64,000 bases of DNA, taken from contig OY725499.1 in the NCBI GenBank assembly GCA_963281255.1, positions 868,001-932,000 of the forward strand. Reading direction: 5' to 3'. The notes beneath the pieces were generated by a model, which saw nothing but the letters and a program-made list of their open reading frames with translations, searched no databases and had not been told where the DNA came from. Shown here piece by piece: positions 34,400-46,561 of the stretch. The DNA comes from Aphrocallistes beatrix (taxonomy: Eukaryota > Porifera > Hexactinellida > Sceptrulophora > Aphrocallistidae). Positions within the stretch are counted from its first letter, which is position 1. Each line of letters starts with the position of its first letter. The translations under genes were made by a program, and so were the position numbers.

Positions 34400-34699
34400 C
34401 AGAGTTGCACGCGGGCCGAATATAATAGGTTGCGGGCTCCGCGGGCCGGAAATCTTGGCAAGACTCCCCGCGATGGCAACCGAGACGATATTTTTAATTG
34501 TCACGAGGTACCAATTAAGGAATACTTACGTAAATGGAACTTTGTTAGTTTCCACTTATTTGTCTTTGCAGAAACTCACTCCCATAAAAGGATTCCCTAA
34601 GTGCCTCTCTATAGTTAGTAACTAACAAAGTGGGCCAAAAATATTTATGCGGGCTTCTTGCGGGCCGCGGTTACAAATTTCGGCCCGCGTGCAACTCTG
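34400..34699. mobile_element. hAT MITE with perfect target duplication
   Basis: Ends cagagttgcacgcgggcc and its inverted copy. The flanks are ttgtaaat at 34392-34399 and again at 34700-34707, a perfect 8-bp target duplication. 300 bp, GC-rich ends, AT-rich core. Confidence 0.92.
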
Positions 34700-35189
34700 T
34701 TGTAAATGTCCATGCCTTCCAAACTCGGTTGGAACAGCAATGACATACTCAATATGTTTAACTATTCGCACTCAGCATTAAATTTGGAGAAATTTGAGGG
34801 GTCACATGACTATATTCGAGCTGAATATTTTCCTTGACGACGCAGAAATGTGCAACATTCCAATTCAAACCTCCTAGTAACCCCATCAAATGACCTCTTG
34901 TTTTGCACCATATATTCCATGAGTTCAAATAAACATAAATCAACACTCTACATGATCATTAAAAAGGATTTCCTGAATGCGGAATTGCTCAAACATGCCA
35001 AAGTGGCATGGGCTTAATTATGGTCAAGTGGACACCCTACAATTCAAATCCACCAAAAGAGTTACATACATCTAAAATTTATCGGTTGACCCCCCCGTGT
35101 TGCTGGACTATTAGGTATTTTCCGAACAACAACCTTAACGTTGCATGCAGTCAGAAAAGAAATTTGAGGAGGCGTGATGTAGAGTGTTG

Positions 35190-35715
35190 CTCGAAATTGT
35201 CTATGGGGATGTAGTATTAGAAAATTGCAATGTCATTGTGGGATGAGGAGGGGTGATATACACTAACTATCAGAATGGAGGAAAGCCCCACACTAAGTTA
35301 TGCCATATAACAAGTTTGACTATGATTGATGCACAATTGACTGAGAAATTAAGTGCTAAGTCGTGCTCGAAATTGTATATGGGGATTTAGTATTAGAAAA
35401 TTGCAATGTCATTGTGGGATGAGGAGAGGTGACATACACTAACTATCAGAATAGAGGAAAGCCCCACACTAGGTTATGCCATATAACAAGTTTGACCATG
35501 ATTGGTACAGAATTGACTGAGAAATTAAGCGCTAAGTCGTGTCGAAATTGTCTATGGGGATTTAGTATTGGAAAATTGCAATGTCATTGTGGGATGAGGA
35601 GAGGTGACATACACTAACTATCAGAATAGAGGAAAGCCCCACACTAGATTATGCCATATAACAAGTTTGGCCATGATTGGTACAGAATTGACTGAGAAAT
35701 TAAGCGCTAAGTCGT
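35190..35715. repeat. Three tandem copies of a 175-bp unit
   Basis: Units start near 35190, 35365 and 35540 with gctcgaaattgtctatggg. Each holds caatgtcattgtgggatgag, aggaaagccccacacta and tgactgagaaattaag. Copies 2 and 3 are the most similar. The array ends about 110 bp before the first readable SLC35F codons. Confidence 0.9.
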
Positions 35716-35829
35716 GTTCATATCTCGCTGCTTGACCTCGCTGCTAACTTCACACTCGTGATAATGAGGTAGAACAGAGTTTAACAAAGCGAAATAAAAA
35801 CTCTTTTTTAACAAAAATAAGAGTAAAAA

Positions 35830-37347
35830 TTCAATGGAAATTAATTCTGGCTTTCTTATGTATCCTCGGGGATATTGCTTGTTGGATAACTCGAGCGGAA
35901 ACCATTCAAGAGGTAGAGGAGTCGTACGATAAGCCAATGTTTGTCAGTTACATCGTCCATTTCAGTTATTTAGTCTTCATCATCATTTGGATTGTATTCT
36001 ACTACATTCTTGGCAGCTGGAAGTTTAAAAAATTTAAAGAAGGGAGCTTTTCATGGAAGTATTCAATTTTCATTTCCTTTGCTTCACTCTAATAATATTC
36101 TGTTACAATTACACTTGGTACTTATCTCTCCCAAGAACTGAAGTAGCGGCGAACACAGCTATATACGAATCTGCTCCAGCTTTTGTTTTCATATTTTCCA
36201 TCCCGATTCTTGGTGAGAGTGTCAATCTTTCCAAGGTATTTTCCCTCCTCGTTTCATTGATAGGTGTGACCCTCATTACTGTATTCCAAACCAATCAATC
36301 TTCTACAAACAATACTACCCTAATCAACATAACTACAGTACACCCTCGCTAATCCGAACAGCTCTGTGCCAATGATCTAAAAAATCGTTCGGATTAGTGA
36401 ATTTGTTCCGATTAGTAAAATAACACTAAATCAATGGGGTATTAACTATAAAATATTTGAATTGTTAGAATATTAGGATAATTTTTGTTATAATTACTTC
36501 TTTAATGAGGTTTCTCAATCTTATTGAAGTGTGTAATATTATAAACGTTGATTTAAAGCATAGAGGCGAAAAATATTATATTTCGGGTGTTCGGATTGTA
36601 AGAATGAAGTGTTCGGATTAGCGAGGGTTCGGACTAGCGAGGTTCGGATTAGCGAGGGTGTACTGTACTAACATTTCCAATTCCACGAGCCCCTCGGTAT
36701 CAGAGAACAGCCCCTCCCCCCTTGGGTACATCCTAGTCATTGTCAGTACTATCTTATACTCGCTCTATGAGGTTCTGTATAAAAGGTTCGCAACTAAGAA
36801 AGACGACACAGCTCCGATAATGAACACAGTACGTTTACTCGGTCTGATTGGAATTTGGTACATTATTATAGTTGCGCCTTTTATCGTAATAGCACATTTC
36901 ACTGGCCTAGAGAGATTTGAACTACCTAGTATTAAAGTGGCGTTGGTGATTTTATTCAGTAGCACTCTCGATGCAATTTCTAACATCTTGATTCTACTCT
37001 GTATCATCCTGTCTTCTCCATTATTTGTGAGTATGGGAGCGTTGCTAGCTCTTCCCAGCTCAGCTCTCGCTGATTTCCTGGTACATGGCGAGGTGATGAA
37101 CACATGGTCAATGATTGGGGCAATGCTTATTATATTGGGTTTCATCGGGTTCACGTTTACATCCTACATTTACTCCCTTTCAAGCTCTAAACGTGATGTT
37201 CAAGTAAAGTCAAGATGGTTTTCAGTGAAAGAAGGTTGGAATCTAAAGGACTACACTCTCTATTATCTGATCGGATGGTATCCTACCATTGAAAATCATT
37301 TAGAAGAAGAACCACTGCTAAATGCTGCTAGCATTTCAGTCAACTGA
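35830..37347 (+). pseudogene. SLC35F-type (DMT/EamA) transporter broken by a MITE
   Basis: Ten-TM type transporter of the drug/metabolite superfamily, closest in feel to SLC35F3/F4. Readable from WKLILAFLCILGDIACW (35838) through SYIVHFSYLVFIIIWIVFYY; a one-base frame change lies near 36090. Then CYNYTWYLSLPRTEVAANTA and IYESAPAFVFIFSIPILGES (conserved EamA loop), a Ser/Thr/Asn-rich loop, the MITE at 36336-36665, and the C-terminal half YILVIVSTILYSLYEVLYKRF (first 20 residues) to SYIYSL. Taking the MITE and one TA away makes the loop continuous in frame (INITT to NISNST). The stop is followed by a hydrophilic tail. Start codon and upstream exons are not certain. Either a fresh null allele or, less likely, the MITE is spliced out. 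Confidence 0.7.
36336..36665. mobile_element. 330-bp pogo-type MITE inside the transporter frame
   Basis: cagtacaccctcgctaatcc at the left, ggattagcgagggtgtactg at the right, TA duplicated at 36334-36335 and 36666-36667. The right end has an extra partial copy of gttcggattagcgagg. Net addition is 332 bases, so it shifts the frame. Confidence 0.9.
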
Positions 37348-37689
37348 ACAGTTGTGATTCAGTCATTTTATTGTAAACTTACTTTATGATCATATTAGCA
37401 TGTACTAAAACGACTGTCCAAAGAGTTCGCGAACCTCTTTTGTACATTTTAGACATTAGTTCTGATTTTCATTAAATCTAGATGTGTGATATTTGTAAAT
37501 ATTGTGAGTTTACATAAGCGTAGGATCCGGGCACATAATATTATCCAATTCAAAACTTATTTTGTCAAATAAATCGTGTTTTGTTGAAAATTGATAAGAT
37601 GGGAGATATCACTTACTTCAAATATCACCTATATTAATAGAACCAGAATACAAACTTGTTCATATGTCTAGAAACTAGAAACTTTTTGA

Positions 37690-38035
37690 GTTCGAAACTT
37701 ATTAAAAGTAAAGTAAAGTTTATAGATTTATATACCCTCCGAATCCATGCTAATATGTTCTCAGGGGGTTCACAATCTGGGTGAGGTGCTAAACCTACTG
37801 ATAGTTGCTGAATGTGTGCATGCGGCGTGTCTGTATGCATATGATGGCATGTCTGTGTGCATATGATAGCGTGTTACAGAGAAAAACTCGGCTATCAGTA
37901 GGCAAGAAAGCTAGCACCTAACTTTACATTTAGCAAGATGACATCTTAGTGCTTTCAGCTCACTAAGGTTCTGCAAGGGTGTAGGCTCAGATTACATAAA
38001 CGCCCTAACCACTGCACCACCCAAGCAGATTAATC
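37690..38035 (-). repeat. Possible tRNA-derived SINE
   Basis: Read on the minus strand it begins gcttgggtggtgcagtggtt, whose tggtgcagtgg fits a Pol III A box, and ends in an A/T-rich tail near 37700. No good B box was found, so this is weak. Confidence 0.3.
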
Positions 38036-38689
38036 TGTCTCTTGTGCTAAATGTCCCTCGAGTCCTCACACAATTTACAGCAGATTTATTTATGTTATGA
38101 AGACACTCACAATGCAGTACTTGGTGGAGGTGGAGTGTCCTTAACTTTAGACCAGTAGGAGCACATCTAAATCACGAGTGTGAAGAGTTGGCAGCATAGC
38201 AACAGCAAAAAGTCAGCACGACATCATACTCTGGTATCTTTTCAGCCTTTCGCCAAATCGTTAAATAGAGTATTATTGACGAATAGGAAGTCATAAATGA
38301 GGAATTGATTGGACACAATACTTTCGATTGATTGCAATTAATTTGTGAGTTTTGCTGAACTATCTACCCCATCTCAGCAAATCCAAAATGTGTCATAATA
38401 ATTTTCTAATAATATTGTACTAGTTTGTTCTTCCATTTTCAAATGAATTTTAGTGTCACGAAATATCCAGTAGTGTAAATTTGGTCCGACAGGATCAAAT
38501 ATTTCAGTTATTTTGTCAAGGGGTGTTTTCATATGTATATGGGTCATTCCATGTGAAATCGACCATTTCGACCAACTGTTCCATGTCGAGCATCTCAGAA
38601 ATTCTTGTAATTTTGCCTGTAAGTTTTGCATACTAGTGCTGATCATTTGTACAATATCAGCTTTCAATACCTTTTGGTTTTATAATTAC

Positions 38690-39000
38690 AAGCGCGCTTC
38701 GCTTGCTTGCGCTGCACGGCTGGCGGACAAATTGTGTCCGCCAGAGGCTCCCTTCGGTCGCCTGGGGTTACATTGGTTAATTATAAGGGAGATAGCATCT
38801 CTAAATATTTCTGTCCTACAGTGATAATCGATATCACTCGAAAAATCACCAAATTTGTCAATTTAAAAATTTTTTGATGTCTAATGATGACGTCATAACA
38901 AAGTGATGAGTCATCATTTTTTGACGATAGTTGCAGCATATGTGAGGTATGTTAGTACACAGGTTCTATTAAAATTTTGGTATTGGGTATTCTTATTGCC
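38690..39000 (+). repeat. Family-A repeat, nearly full length
   Basis: tacaagcgcgcttcgcttgc, gcggacaaattgtgtccgc hairpin, cccttcggtcgcctggggtt, ataagggagatagcatctct, gatatcactcgaaaaatcac, gatgacgtcataacaaag and gatgagtcatcattttttga in the same order as at 17.8 kb. Confidence 0.8.
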
Positions 39001-39574
39001 TAGTTTAGATTTAATTCTTATCTAAACATATATTTTTATCAATAAAATTTCAAAAGAATAATTCTTCATGTCTCCAATGGTTTAGAATTTGCCCATTTAC
39101 TTTTTAATTTTGCTCTATATATGTACAATCTTCCTGGTAAATTTCATGGCTTACATCAGTTCTTTTACTGTTAAATTCCAAACTATTTTAAATCATTCCA
39201 AATTTTTCAAATTTTCCTGATGTCTACGAATGAAGAACTCTAAAATAATTGATCTTTGTTTCTATTTCTTAGTCCTACAGTTATATAGATATACTTTCTC
39301 CAGTTGTACGAATTGTAGTTGAAATTTGTGTGTTTTTATCACTTGTACTATATATTAGAAGTATTTGTACAAGTACTAATAATCTCTTAATTTCTTTAGT
39401 TATCAATATGTCTAGCTTTCTATTGACAAAATAATTAATATATTGTTCTGTTTATACACATAGCATGACAACGTTTCGTTACCATCCAAAACTTGTCAAA
39501 TGTGGTTTCTAATTCGGGATCAAATTTCATCTGCACAACTTTGCATATAATTAAGTATTGTAATAGTAATCCAT
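39001..39574. other. Intergenic, no gene seen
   Basis: AT-rich, no recognised feature before the hAT element. Confidence 0.35.
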
Positions 39575-41485
39575 CTAAGGGTTCAGTTTATTTCGCATAG
39601 CATGGGCCTCAACCAGTCGATCTCGTCCATCATCCAGAAACTGTCGAAGTGAGTGGATTTTAAAAACAGATTGATCTAATCCGAGTCCTTTGGTCTGTAG
39701 ATATTTCTGGACGTCATCAACTTCAGGGAGAATCTTCCCCCACAATCCCAGGTAACAGAAAAATGGGAATGTATTTAAGCTGGAAATGAGGATACCTGCA
39801 CCTGACCTTGTGTCTAAATTCTCCTCTGCTCCCGTAAGTTTCTCCAAGGCTTCTAACACTTCAGGGAAATAGTTACATAGTACACTCACTGCGTCATTTC
39901 TGGCACTCCAACGAGTTTGCACTATTCGCTTCACTCTCTTTGGCGCAAATGCTTGCAATACGTCCCATCGATGAGTGGAGGAAGAAAAGAAAGAATAAAC
40001 TCTTTCTACAGTTCCAAAGAATGTGATAGAGTTGACGGTCTCTTCAGCTGCGTGAACTCCTGCTAGATTGAGACTGTGATTGGTGCATGCGACAAACTCA
40101 GCCTTTGGATTAACATTACGGATCCGCTGTTGCACACCATTGTGGATTCCAGCCATAGTAGCCGCGTTATCATAACCTTGTCCTCGACAATCTTCTATGT
40201 TTAATCCGTCTTCGCTCAATTTTTGCAGAATAACCTTCGTTATTTCCTCAGCTGTTTTCCCTTTGAATTGAATAAAATCAATGAAGGATTCCAGGATTTG
40301 AACAGTGTCATCCTTTATAACTACATAACGAATGATCTGCGTCATTTGATCGTTATGTGAAATATCAGGGGTGCTATCGAATAATATTGTATAGTACTTA
40401 GCTTCTCTGATATTTTCAATAATTTGCTGTTTTACGTGGCGAGCGAGTAACTCAATAAACTCGTTCTGGATCCTTGGAGACAAATAAGAAATTGAAATAT
40501 TGGGAGCCATTCGGATCCGTGTCAAATGTTCCATCAGCACAGGATCATACTTAGAAATAAGCTTTATAAGTTCCATGAAGTTTCCCGGATTGCCTTCTCC
40601 ATCAAGGAACTCCCTGTGTCCGCGTAATGCGAGATTCTGTTTAGTCAAAAATAGAATTGCATCAAGAATACGATGAAGAATATTGACCCACCTCTTTTTT
40701 TGTGATTCTATTCGTCCCTGTTGATCCCTGTCCAATGTTTGACCCTTGTCCAACCGCATTGCCAGTTCTTTCCAACTCACAAACGCTAACAGGTGTTCAC
40801 GACTTTTTTCATGATCATTAACTTTAGGATTAAGTTTCCACCACATTCGGAACCCGTTTAGTGCAAAAGCACTTTGTGTTTGATCTATCGGACTTCTCAA
40901 AAATAAGCGACAGCAAAAACAATATAGACATCCACTAATTGGAGAATACAACATCCAAGATCTCAGTACTTTCTCACCATTTTCTAAGATACGATAAAAC
41001 CATTCCTTGCTAAGAGTCCTATTTTCTCCTCTTGAACCATGTTTTTCTACTGATATAAATGGCCCCTCTTTGTTTTGAAGATCTACTGGCCCACGGGATA
41101 CGAGTTCGATCCGAATAGGGTCAGATAATGGTATATTCCAAACTCCAGCATCATGAAAGATATCAGGATCTACTTTATCAATATCATGTATTTCTGATTC
41201 AGGTCCCGTCATTGAATCTGATTCCTCTGAATTGGATTCTATCCCAACTGTGTCTCTGACTGAAGAGCTAGCTATAGTCTCATCAAGATTGGAATCAATC
41301 GGGGGGCTTTCTACAAAGGATATATCAGGAACTGGAACCGTTACAGACTCAACAGGCAGCAAGAAATTGTGCATTGTACGTGCAGAGCGCTGATTTTCTT
41401 CTTTACGCTCTTCTCGTTGCCTTCTGTAGGCAGCACCACTCAGCTTTACCCTCTTAATACTGCTGCTCATTATTTGAAATTGCAA
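39575..41485 (-). pseudogene. hAT transposase, N-terminal three quarters (ZMYM1-like, DUF4371)
   Basis: 636 codons from MQFQIMSSSIKRVKLSGAA. It shows the TTF-type zinc finger region (WMLYSPISGCLYCFCCRLF), a DUF4371 core with catalytic-type residues in YTILFDSTPDISHNDQMTQI, GQGYDNAATMAGIHNGVQQR and ECTNHSLNLAG-like FVACTNHSLNLAGVHAAEE, and VQTRWSARNDAVSVL. It stops after DGRDRLVE with 10 unrelated residues, without the C-terminal dimerisation domain. That domain lies on the plus strand at 41.9-42.6 kb. The frame is fully open over 1.9 kb, so the copy is young. Confidence 0.85.
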
Positions 41486-42774
41486 TTTTATGATGAAATC
41501 TGAATAGTTAATTTATTAAAACACGCAAGAAATCTATAAATGCGACTTAATATTGTCATTTATATTTCTTACAGTTAATAATTTCACTTCTACAAGTATT
41601 ATGACTATTATGTTATTATGTTATTACAGTAAGGTTGTGGTTTGTATACTAATATATGTTTTCATTATTTCAGAAATTGAAATCATTACAATTGATTTAG
41701 AGGAATTCATAATTATAGAAGTGCAGTTATCAATTGCTATTTGTGAATTGGCAATAGTGCGAATTGTCAACAGACAATAAACTTTGATCAATTTAATTCA
41801 ACACTGGATTTCTACATGCATTAGGAGAATTTAATTTAAAGTTGTAAATGCAATTTGCCGCCCCCTTGAAGTGCCGCCCGGGGCGGGCCGCCCCCCCCCG
41901 CCCCCCCCACGGTACGCCACTGGTTGAGGAATCTATTATTTATGCGATCGCCAGATGTGAGGAAATGGATATTACAATAACGCGACGTGTGAGGAAGCGA
42001 AAAAGATTAGATGGTGTGGCGATTAATGATGAAAATATTACTTTCCAAGAAGAGCTACGACGAGAGTTGTTTCAAGTGGTGGACAAATTAAGGAATGAAA
42101 TTAACAAACGCTTTGAACAGATAGACACAATTAACAAAAAATTTGGGTTTCTCCAACTTGAAATTATCATGGATACAAACCGGGATAAATTTATCGAACA
42201 AAGCATCAATGCCCTCGCTGATGTATATAATGAAGTCGATGGTGATGAATTGAAACTTGAAATTCATAGACTTAGGAGATATGTGTTAGTCTCGCGTAAT
42301 AATAATCAAGGTGTCATTTGCGGAAATTGCACTATTCTTGTTCTACTGCAATGGATGGTCAAATGGGGATTTATAGAGTCCCTTCCAAATCTTATTATCG
42401 CGATTCGAATATTTCTGACCATGAGTATCAGCGTTGCAAGCTGCGAAAGAAGTTTTTCGAAGTTAAAACTAATAAAGAATTATCTGCGATCGACAATGAG
42501 TCAAATTCGGTTAACAAGCATTGCAATCTTATCGATAGAGAGAGACATAACAGATAATATTAATTTTGATGATGTTATCAATGATTTCGCAGCATTGAAA
42601 GCGAGAACTATTTGTTAACCATTTGTAGCGAGTTATTAGAATATTGTTAAGCAAAATAAAGCAAATAGGAAATTGAATCGCGAAATTCTAATTTAAATAA
42701 TTCACACCTAGGGGCGGCAATGCGGCATTCTAAAATTCCCGCCCCGGGCGGCATTTGGTCACGGTACGCCACTG
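39607..42774. mobile_element. hAT element with its 5' segment inverted
   Basis: Two copies of the terminal sequence cacggtacgccactg, ending at 41922 and 42774, point the same way instead of opposing. The 5' part (terminal repeat, leader, transposase N-part) occupies 41922 down to 39607 on the minus strand, the 3' part 41920-42774 on the plus strand. No 8-bp target duplication was found around the whole. Confidence 0.7.
41920..42618 (+). pseudogene. hAT transposase C-terminal part (dimerisation domain)
   Basis: Opens right at the terminal repeat with LVEESIIYAIARCEEM, then RRVRKRKRLDG, and ends with the hAT C-terminal motif: TMSISVASCERSFSKLKLIK and LRSTMSQIRLTSIAILSIER. This is the missing end of the minus-strand transposase: both carry the ten bases ctggttgagg at the break. 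An upstream Met in the GC-rich terminal sequence is not meaningful. Confidence 0.8.
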
Positions 42775-44007
42775 GCTTGTATACATACTATAAGGGAGCT
42801 AAATCTCCCAGAATTCTTGTGTTATCAACTCCATATCTTAAGAAGCTTTATTTAATTATACTTATTTATTCAGCTCAAAGCCATACCTTCCTCTATTCAA
42901 CTAATCAAATTAAAATTCCTAAACGGTTAATCGAATGACATCTCGAATTCCTCGACTTCCAAATAATAATTTTAACAAAATTAAGTGATAGAAGACCATC
43001 GAAGGAGTGAATTAAGCATAAATAAGTTATCACAACAATACTATTTGCAAATTTTACAAAGATCACTAAATTACTCGGTAAACAGGGAACCTTTGTTTGA
43101 TAAAAGTGACAGATATAAAATGTCCTAAACAACAACCTGATATAATACTAAGATTAGTAGGGTTAAGTGTGATCTAAAAGCTTGTATAAATGGGGGTCTC
43201 CTATTAGTTTCATCCCACATCAGTTCAGTACCTTTCTATGAGAGGACGGGTTATCCAGTCGTTAACATAGATACAGATACACCTTTCTTCTTATAATCAG
43301 TCTCATAATAATCAATACGAGTATTCCTAGATTTATATAGGAATTCTATGACCCAAATAAACAAAATTTAACTAGACCTTAACTTAATAGAATAAAATAT
43401 TACTGGAATAATGAAAATTAGTATATTAAATGATAAAATATATTTGAATAAAGTTTTTTAGTTTAAAGTGTATTTATTTGAGATTGATTAATTAGTATGA
43501 AACAGGGGGTGTTAAGCATGGTGTGACCTAGTCTAGTCCTGAATTTATTGCATAGATATGCCGAAGATGAAAACACCCGTTCTGCCTCTACAGAAGTTGG
43601 AGGAACGGTTAGTAGCATTAGGTAGATCATTTTTAAAAAATGTCAGTAAGTTCATATTTCAGAATACTAGATGATTTTCTTCAGGTGATTTGTTAGCAAG
43701 ATATCAGTGGAGATGCATCAATTGCTAATTGGAGCTTATTTGCTACTGGTAAGTTTTCTGGATCTGAACTTTGGGAATTAGAAGCATTCACTTCTTTGCC
43801 ATTTTTCCCCCACTTTCGGGGTTAATCTGGAAATCAACTCGTTACAAAATGTGTTTATTGCACATCTTTTTCTAGATCAAGCATTGTAAAATTACAGAAG
43901 CATCCGTATACCACTCCAGTACAATGCACTGTTTAATTAATAGCTTCTTCAATTTTATCATTAAAAATGAAATATAACTTTGCAGTTTATCTAATAGAAA
44001 CTTAATA
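42775..44007. other. Intergenic, no gene seen
   Basis: AT-rich. Short frames only; no recognised repeat or gene. Confidence 0.35.
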
Positions 44008-44327
44008 CAGTCGAAATCGGGTTATTATGACACCGGGTTTTTTTGTCCCATTGGGTTATTTTGTCGTCAAGTCAGTGTAAAAATTGTTTTATTCATAATT
44101 CAATTATAAAATAATCGGATTTTTTTGTCTTCGGGTTATTTTGTCTATCGGATTATTTTGTCTATTAGTTTATTTTGTCTATCGGGTTATTTTGTCTACC
44201 GGGTTATTTTGTCTATTAGTTTATTTTGTCTATCGGGTTATTTTGTCTACCGGGTTATTTTGTCTATCGGGTTATTTTGTCGTTTTGGCAGTGCAATCAA
44301 ATGGACAAAATAACCCGATTTCGACTG
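44008..44327. mobile_element. pogo-type MITE with internal expansion
   Basis: cagtcgaaatcgggttatt at the left and aataacccgatttcgactg at the right, TA on both sides (44006-44007, 44328-44329). Inside, gggttattttgtctatc is tandemly repeated about ten times (44130-44280), derived from the end itself. Confidence 0.85.
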
Positions 44328-44589
44328 TAGTTGCCTCTGCTGTAATCAAATTCGCATCATGTTTGCATAATGCCTCTATCGCTGCTTTGATCGGATTCAG
44401 ATATTGAATTATACTTGAGATCGGAGCGCTTTAATTTGTTCGAATTAGTATGTTGTCATTTGTTCGAAATTTGAAGTTTGTCATTTGTTCGACTATTAAG
44501 TGAGAAAGGTTTAATTTGTTACATTTAGAAAAGTACGATAACAATCATATTAAAAGGGACACATCTAATAAAAAACATTATAAGAATAA

Positions 44590-44874
44590 CTATGAGTATT
44601 TAGTGAGCATTAAGTAATCATTTAAGTAAATATCTCTAACATATGTATGTTCTATTTGAGAACGACAAATCGGGCATGTCTGTCCTAATTCTTCGATTGT
44701 TGCAGCGCAAGTTCCACAGCAATTTGCGTGCTTGCAAGGCATAAATATAAATGTGGTCTCCCTCAATGTTAAGGATACCGCCCTTGAAAAATCTTGCCTG
44801 GCGTAAAAAAAAACTGCAAAATGTTTTATTGCTAATTTCATTGTATTACTGATCGGTCTACCATCTGATAGCAC
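44590..44874 (-). pseudogene. Partial RING finger (IAP/MIB-like) gene fragment
   Basis: 94 codons ending FIFMPCKHANCCGTCAATIE and ELGQTCPICRSQIEHTYVRD. These give the second half of a C3HC4 RING: C-K-H, C-x2-C, then C-P-I-C-R. The first Cys pair expected about 15 residues earlier is replaced by SLTLRET, so the zinc cross-brace cannot form as usual. It may be a last exon whose first Cys pair is in an upstream exon, or a relic. Confidence 0.5.
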
Positions 44875-46560
44875 TATTTAGACGGCTTTTTTTTTATTTT
44901 TTGCGAAATAACCCCCTAAAGTTTAGCGTTAATAAAAATTGAAAAATTATTAGAGGATTTTAACTCATTTACCAATTAGTTTTTAACTTATTTGATATTT
45001 TTTTAATGATATGAACCTTAACATTGTTTTAGCACCTTTGGAGATTATAAAACACAAAGATTTAAAAGAATGGGCAAATAAAATCCAAACAAAATAGCTC
45101 TATAAGGGAGTTCATTTATATAATCCACGGGAAATCGCAAGTTTGATCTCAGATATTTAGCGATCACTGGGTCAGAAATAAAATTCTGATCGTTTCAAAA
45201 AAAAATTTGTTCGGATCCGACCATTTGTTCTTGAGATATCGCATATTATAGGTAAAGTTCGGCCATAATATCCTTCTAAGGTCCCGAAAGAGGCTGATGT
45301 CATATCTTAAAAACTATTGTAGATATATAATATATTATATCCTTAAATAAAAGGATATATGCGAAAATATATAGGTTCCTCGACCATTCCTTTGTCAAAA
45401 AATAAATAATTCTCGACTTATCATTGATTTAATTGTAATACAAATTCTATGGAGAACTTTGAATCTATTAGAAAATGGCGAATCTAATCATTAAATATGT
45501 GTCCAAATTTAGCTATTATGCTAAATAGTGAATACAATTGCCGTTAATAATATGTACAGAAAAATTGGAGAACTTTTGATAATTATTTTGAAAGTTCTGG
45601 CCTTGGACCTCGTAGATTCGGTCAAAAACCCCCATTTAGGGTTCAAAAAGAGAAATCTCTCTATCTTTGTAAATACATGTCCAAATTCTTAGTTCTCACT
45701 TCCTAATATACTTTTTATGAGTGCACATATATGATTCTTTGATAATAATTGCACTACACCCTATGGAATGTTAAGTTTTATATTTTTGTCATATGATGAC
45801 GTAGCATTTTTCGAAAATCTTAACTTCGAAACTAAAAGTCGTAGACTTTCGCTCTAACTTCCTAATATACTTTTTGGAAGCTTTTTATTCATTCTAAACT
45901 GATAGATTATACTTCGCAGTGCCAGGAATATGAAATATTATCTACAATTATCTCAAAATATTCGGAGTTAGAGGCCTCAAGGAAATTTGTGGATTTTCAG
46001 GGTACTTTTGCTATTTTTAGTAAATATTTGGTTTTAATATACCTAAATCAGCAGTATGGATGCGAATAAATGTCTGTGGATACTTATGTGCATTATTAAT
46101 AACTCATTTTACATTCTTCTTAACACCTAAACTTAAAATCTCTATATCTCGGGACTTTAAAATTTCAAAATTGACCGTCTTTACAGAATTATTTCTCAAA
46201 TTTGGTTTGAGATAGAAGTTTGAAAATTTCAAGAGTTGTTTCATATCATTAGGCGATGAACGTAGGACCACCATTTTTTGGATATATTCTAACTCGGTGA
46301 TTTTATTCTTGATTTCCCCAAAAAAACAGACATTTTTGGCCCTTTTTTTTCGGATACCGATAAAATTTACAATATTTGTCATTTTAACTTTCTTCTGGTC
46401 CTATGAAGTTGCAAATATGGTAGACTATCTATGATTCGATTTTGGAAGCGTTTGATTCCTTGGTATGTCCTAAACAATTCATTGAGTGCCTAAATCTCTA
46501 CCATTAAGATGTGCTAGCGGAAAATTGAAAAAACAGACTTTGAGACACTGTATCTCAAAA
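44875..46560. other. Gene-poor AT-rich region
   Basis: 1.7 kb with no coding signal beyond accidental frames. Several phrases about every 150-200 bases are loosely alike (cttcctaatatactttt at 45705 and 45865), suggesting an old duplicated element. Confidence 0.4.
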
Positions 46561-46561
46561 T

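Noticed and set aside
44130-44290. CRISPR-like regular repeats
   Set aside because: No unique spacers; direct tandem amplification within an animal MITE.
44125-44407. Hydrophobic repeat frames (LSGYFVYRVILSI)
   Set aside because: Translation of the tandem gggttattttgtctatc repeat inside a MITE, not a membrane protein.
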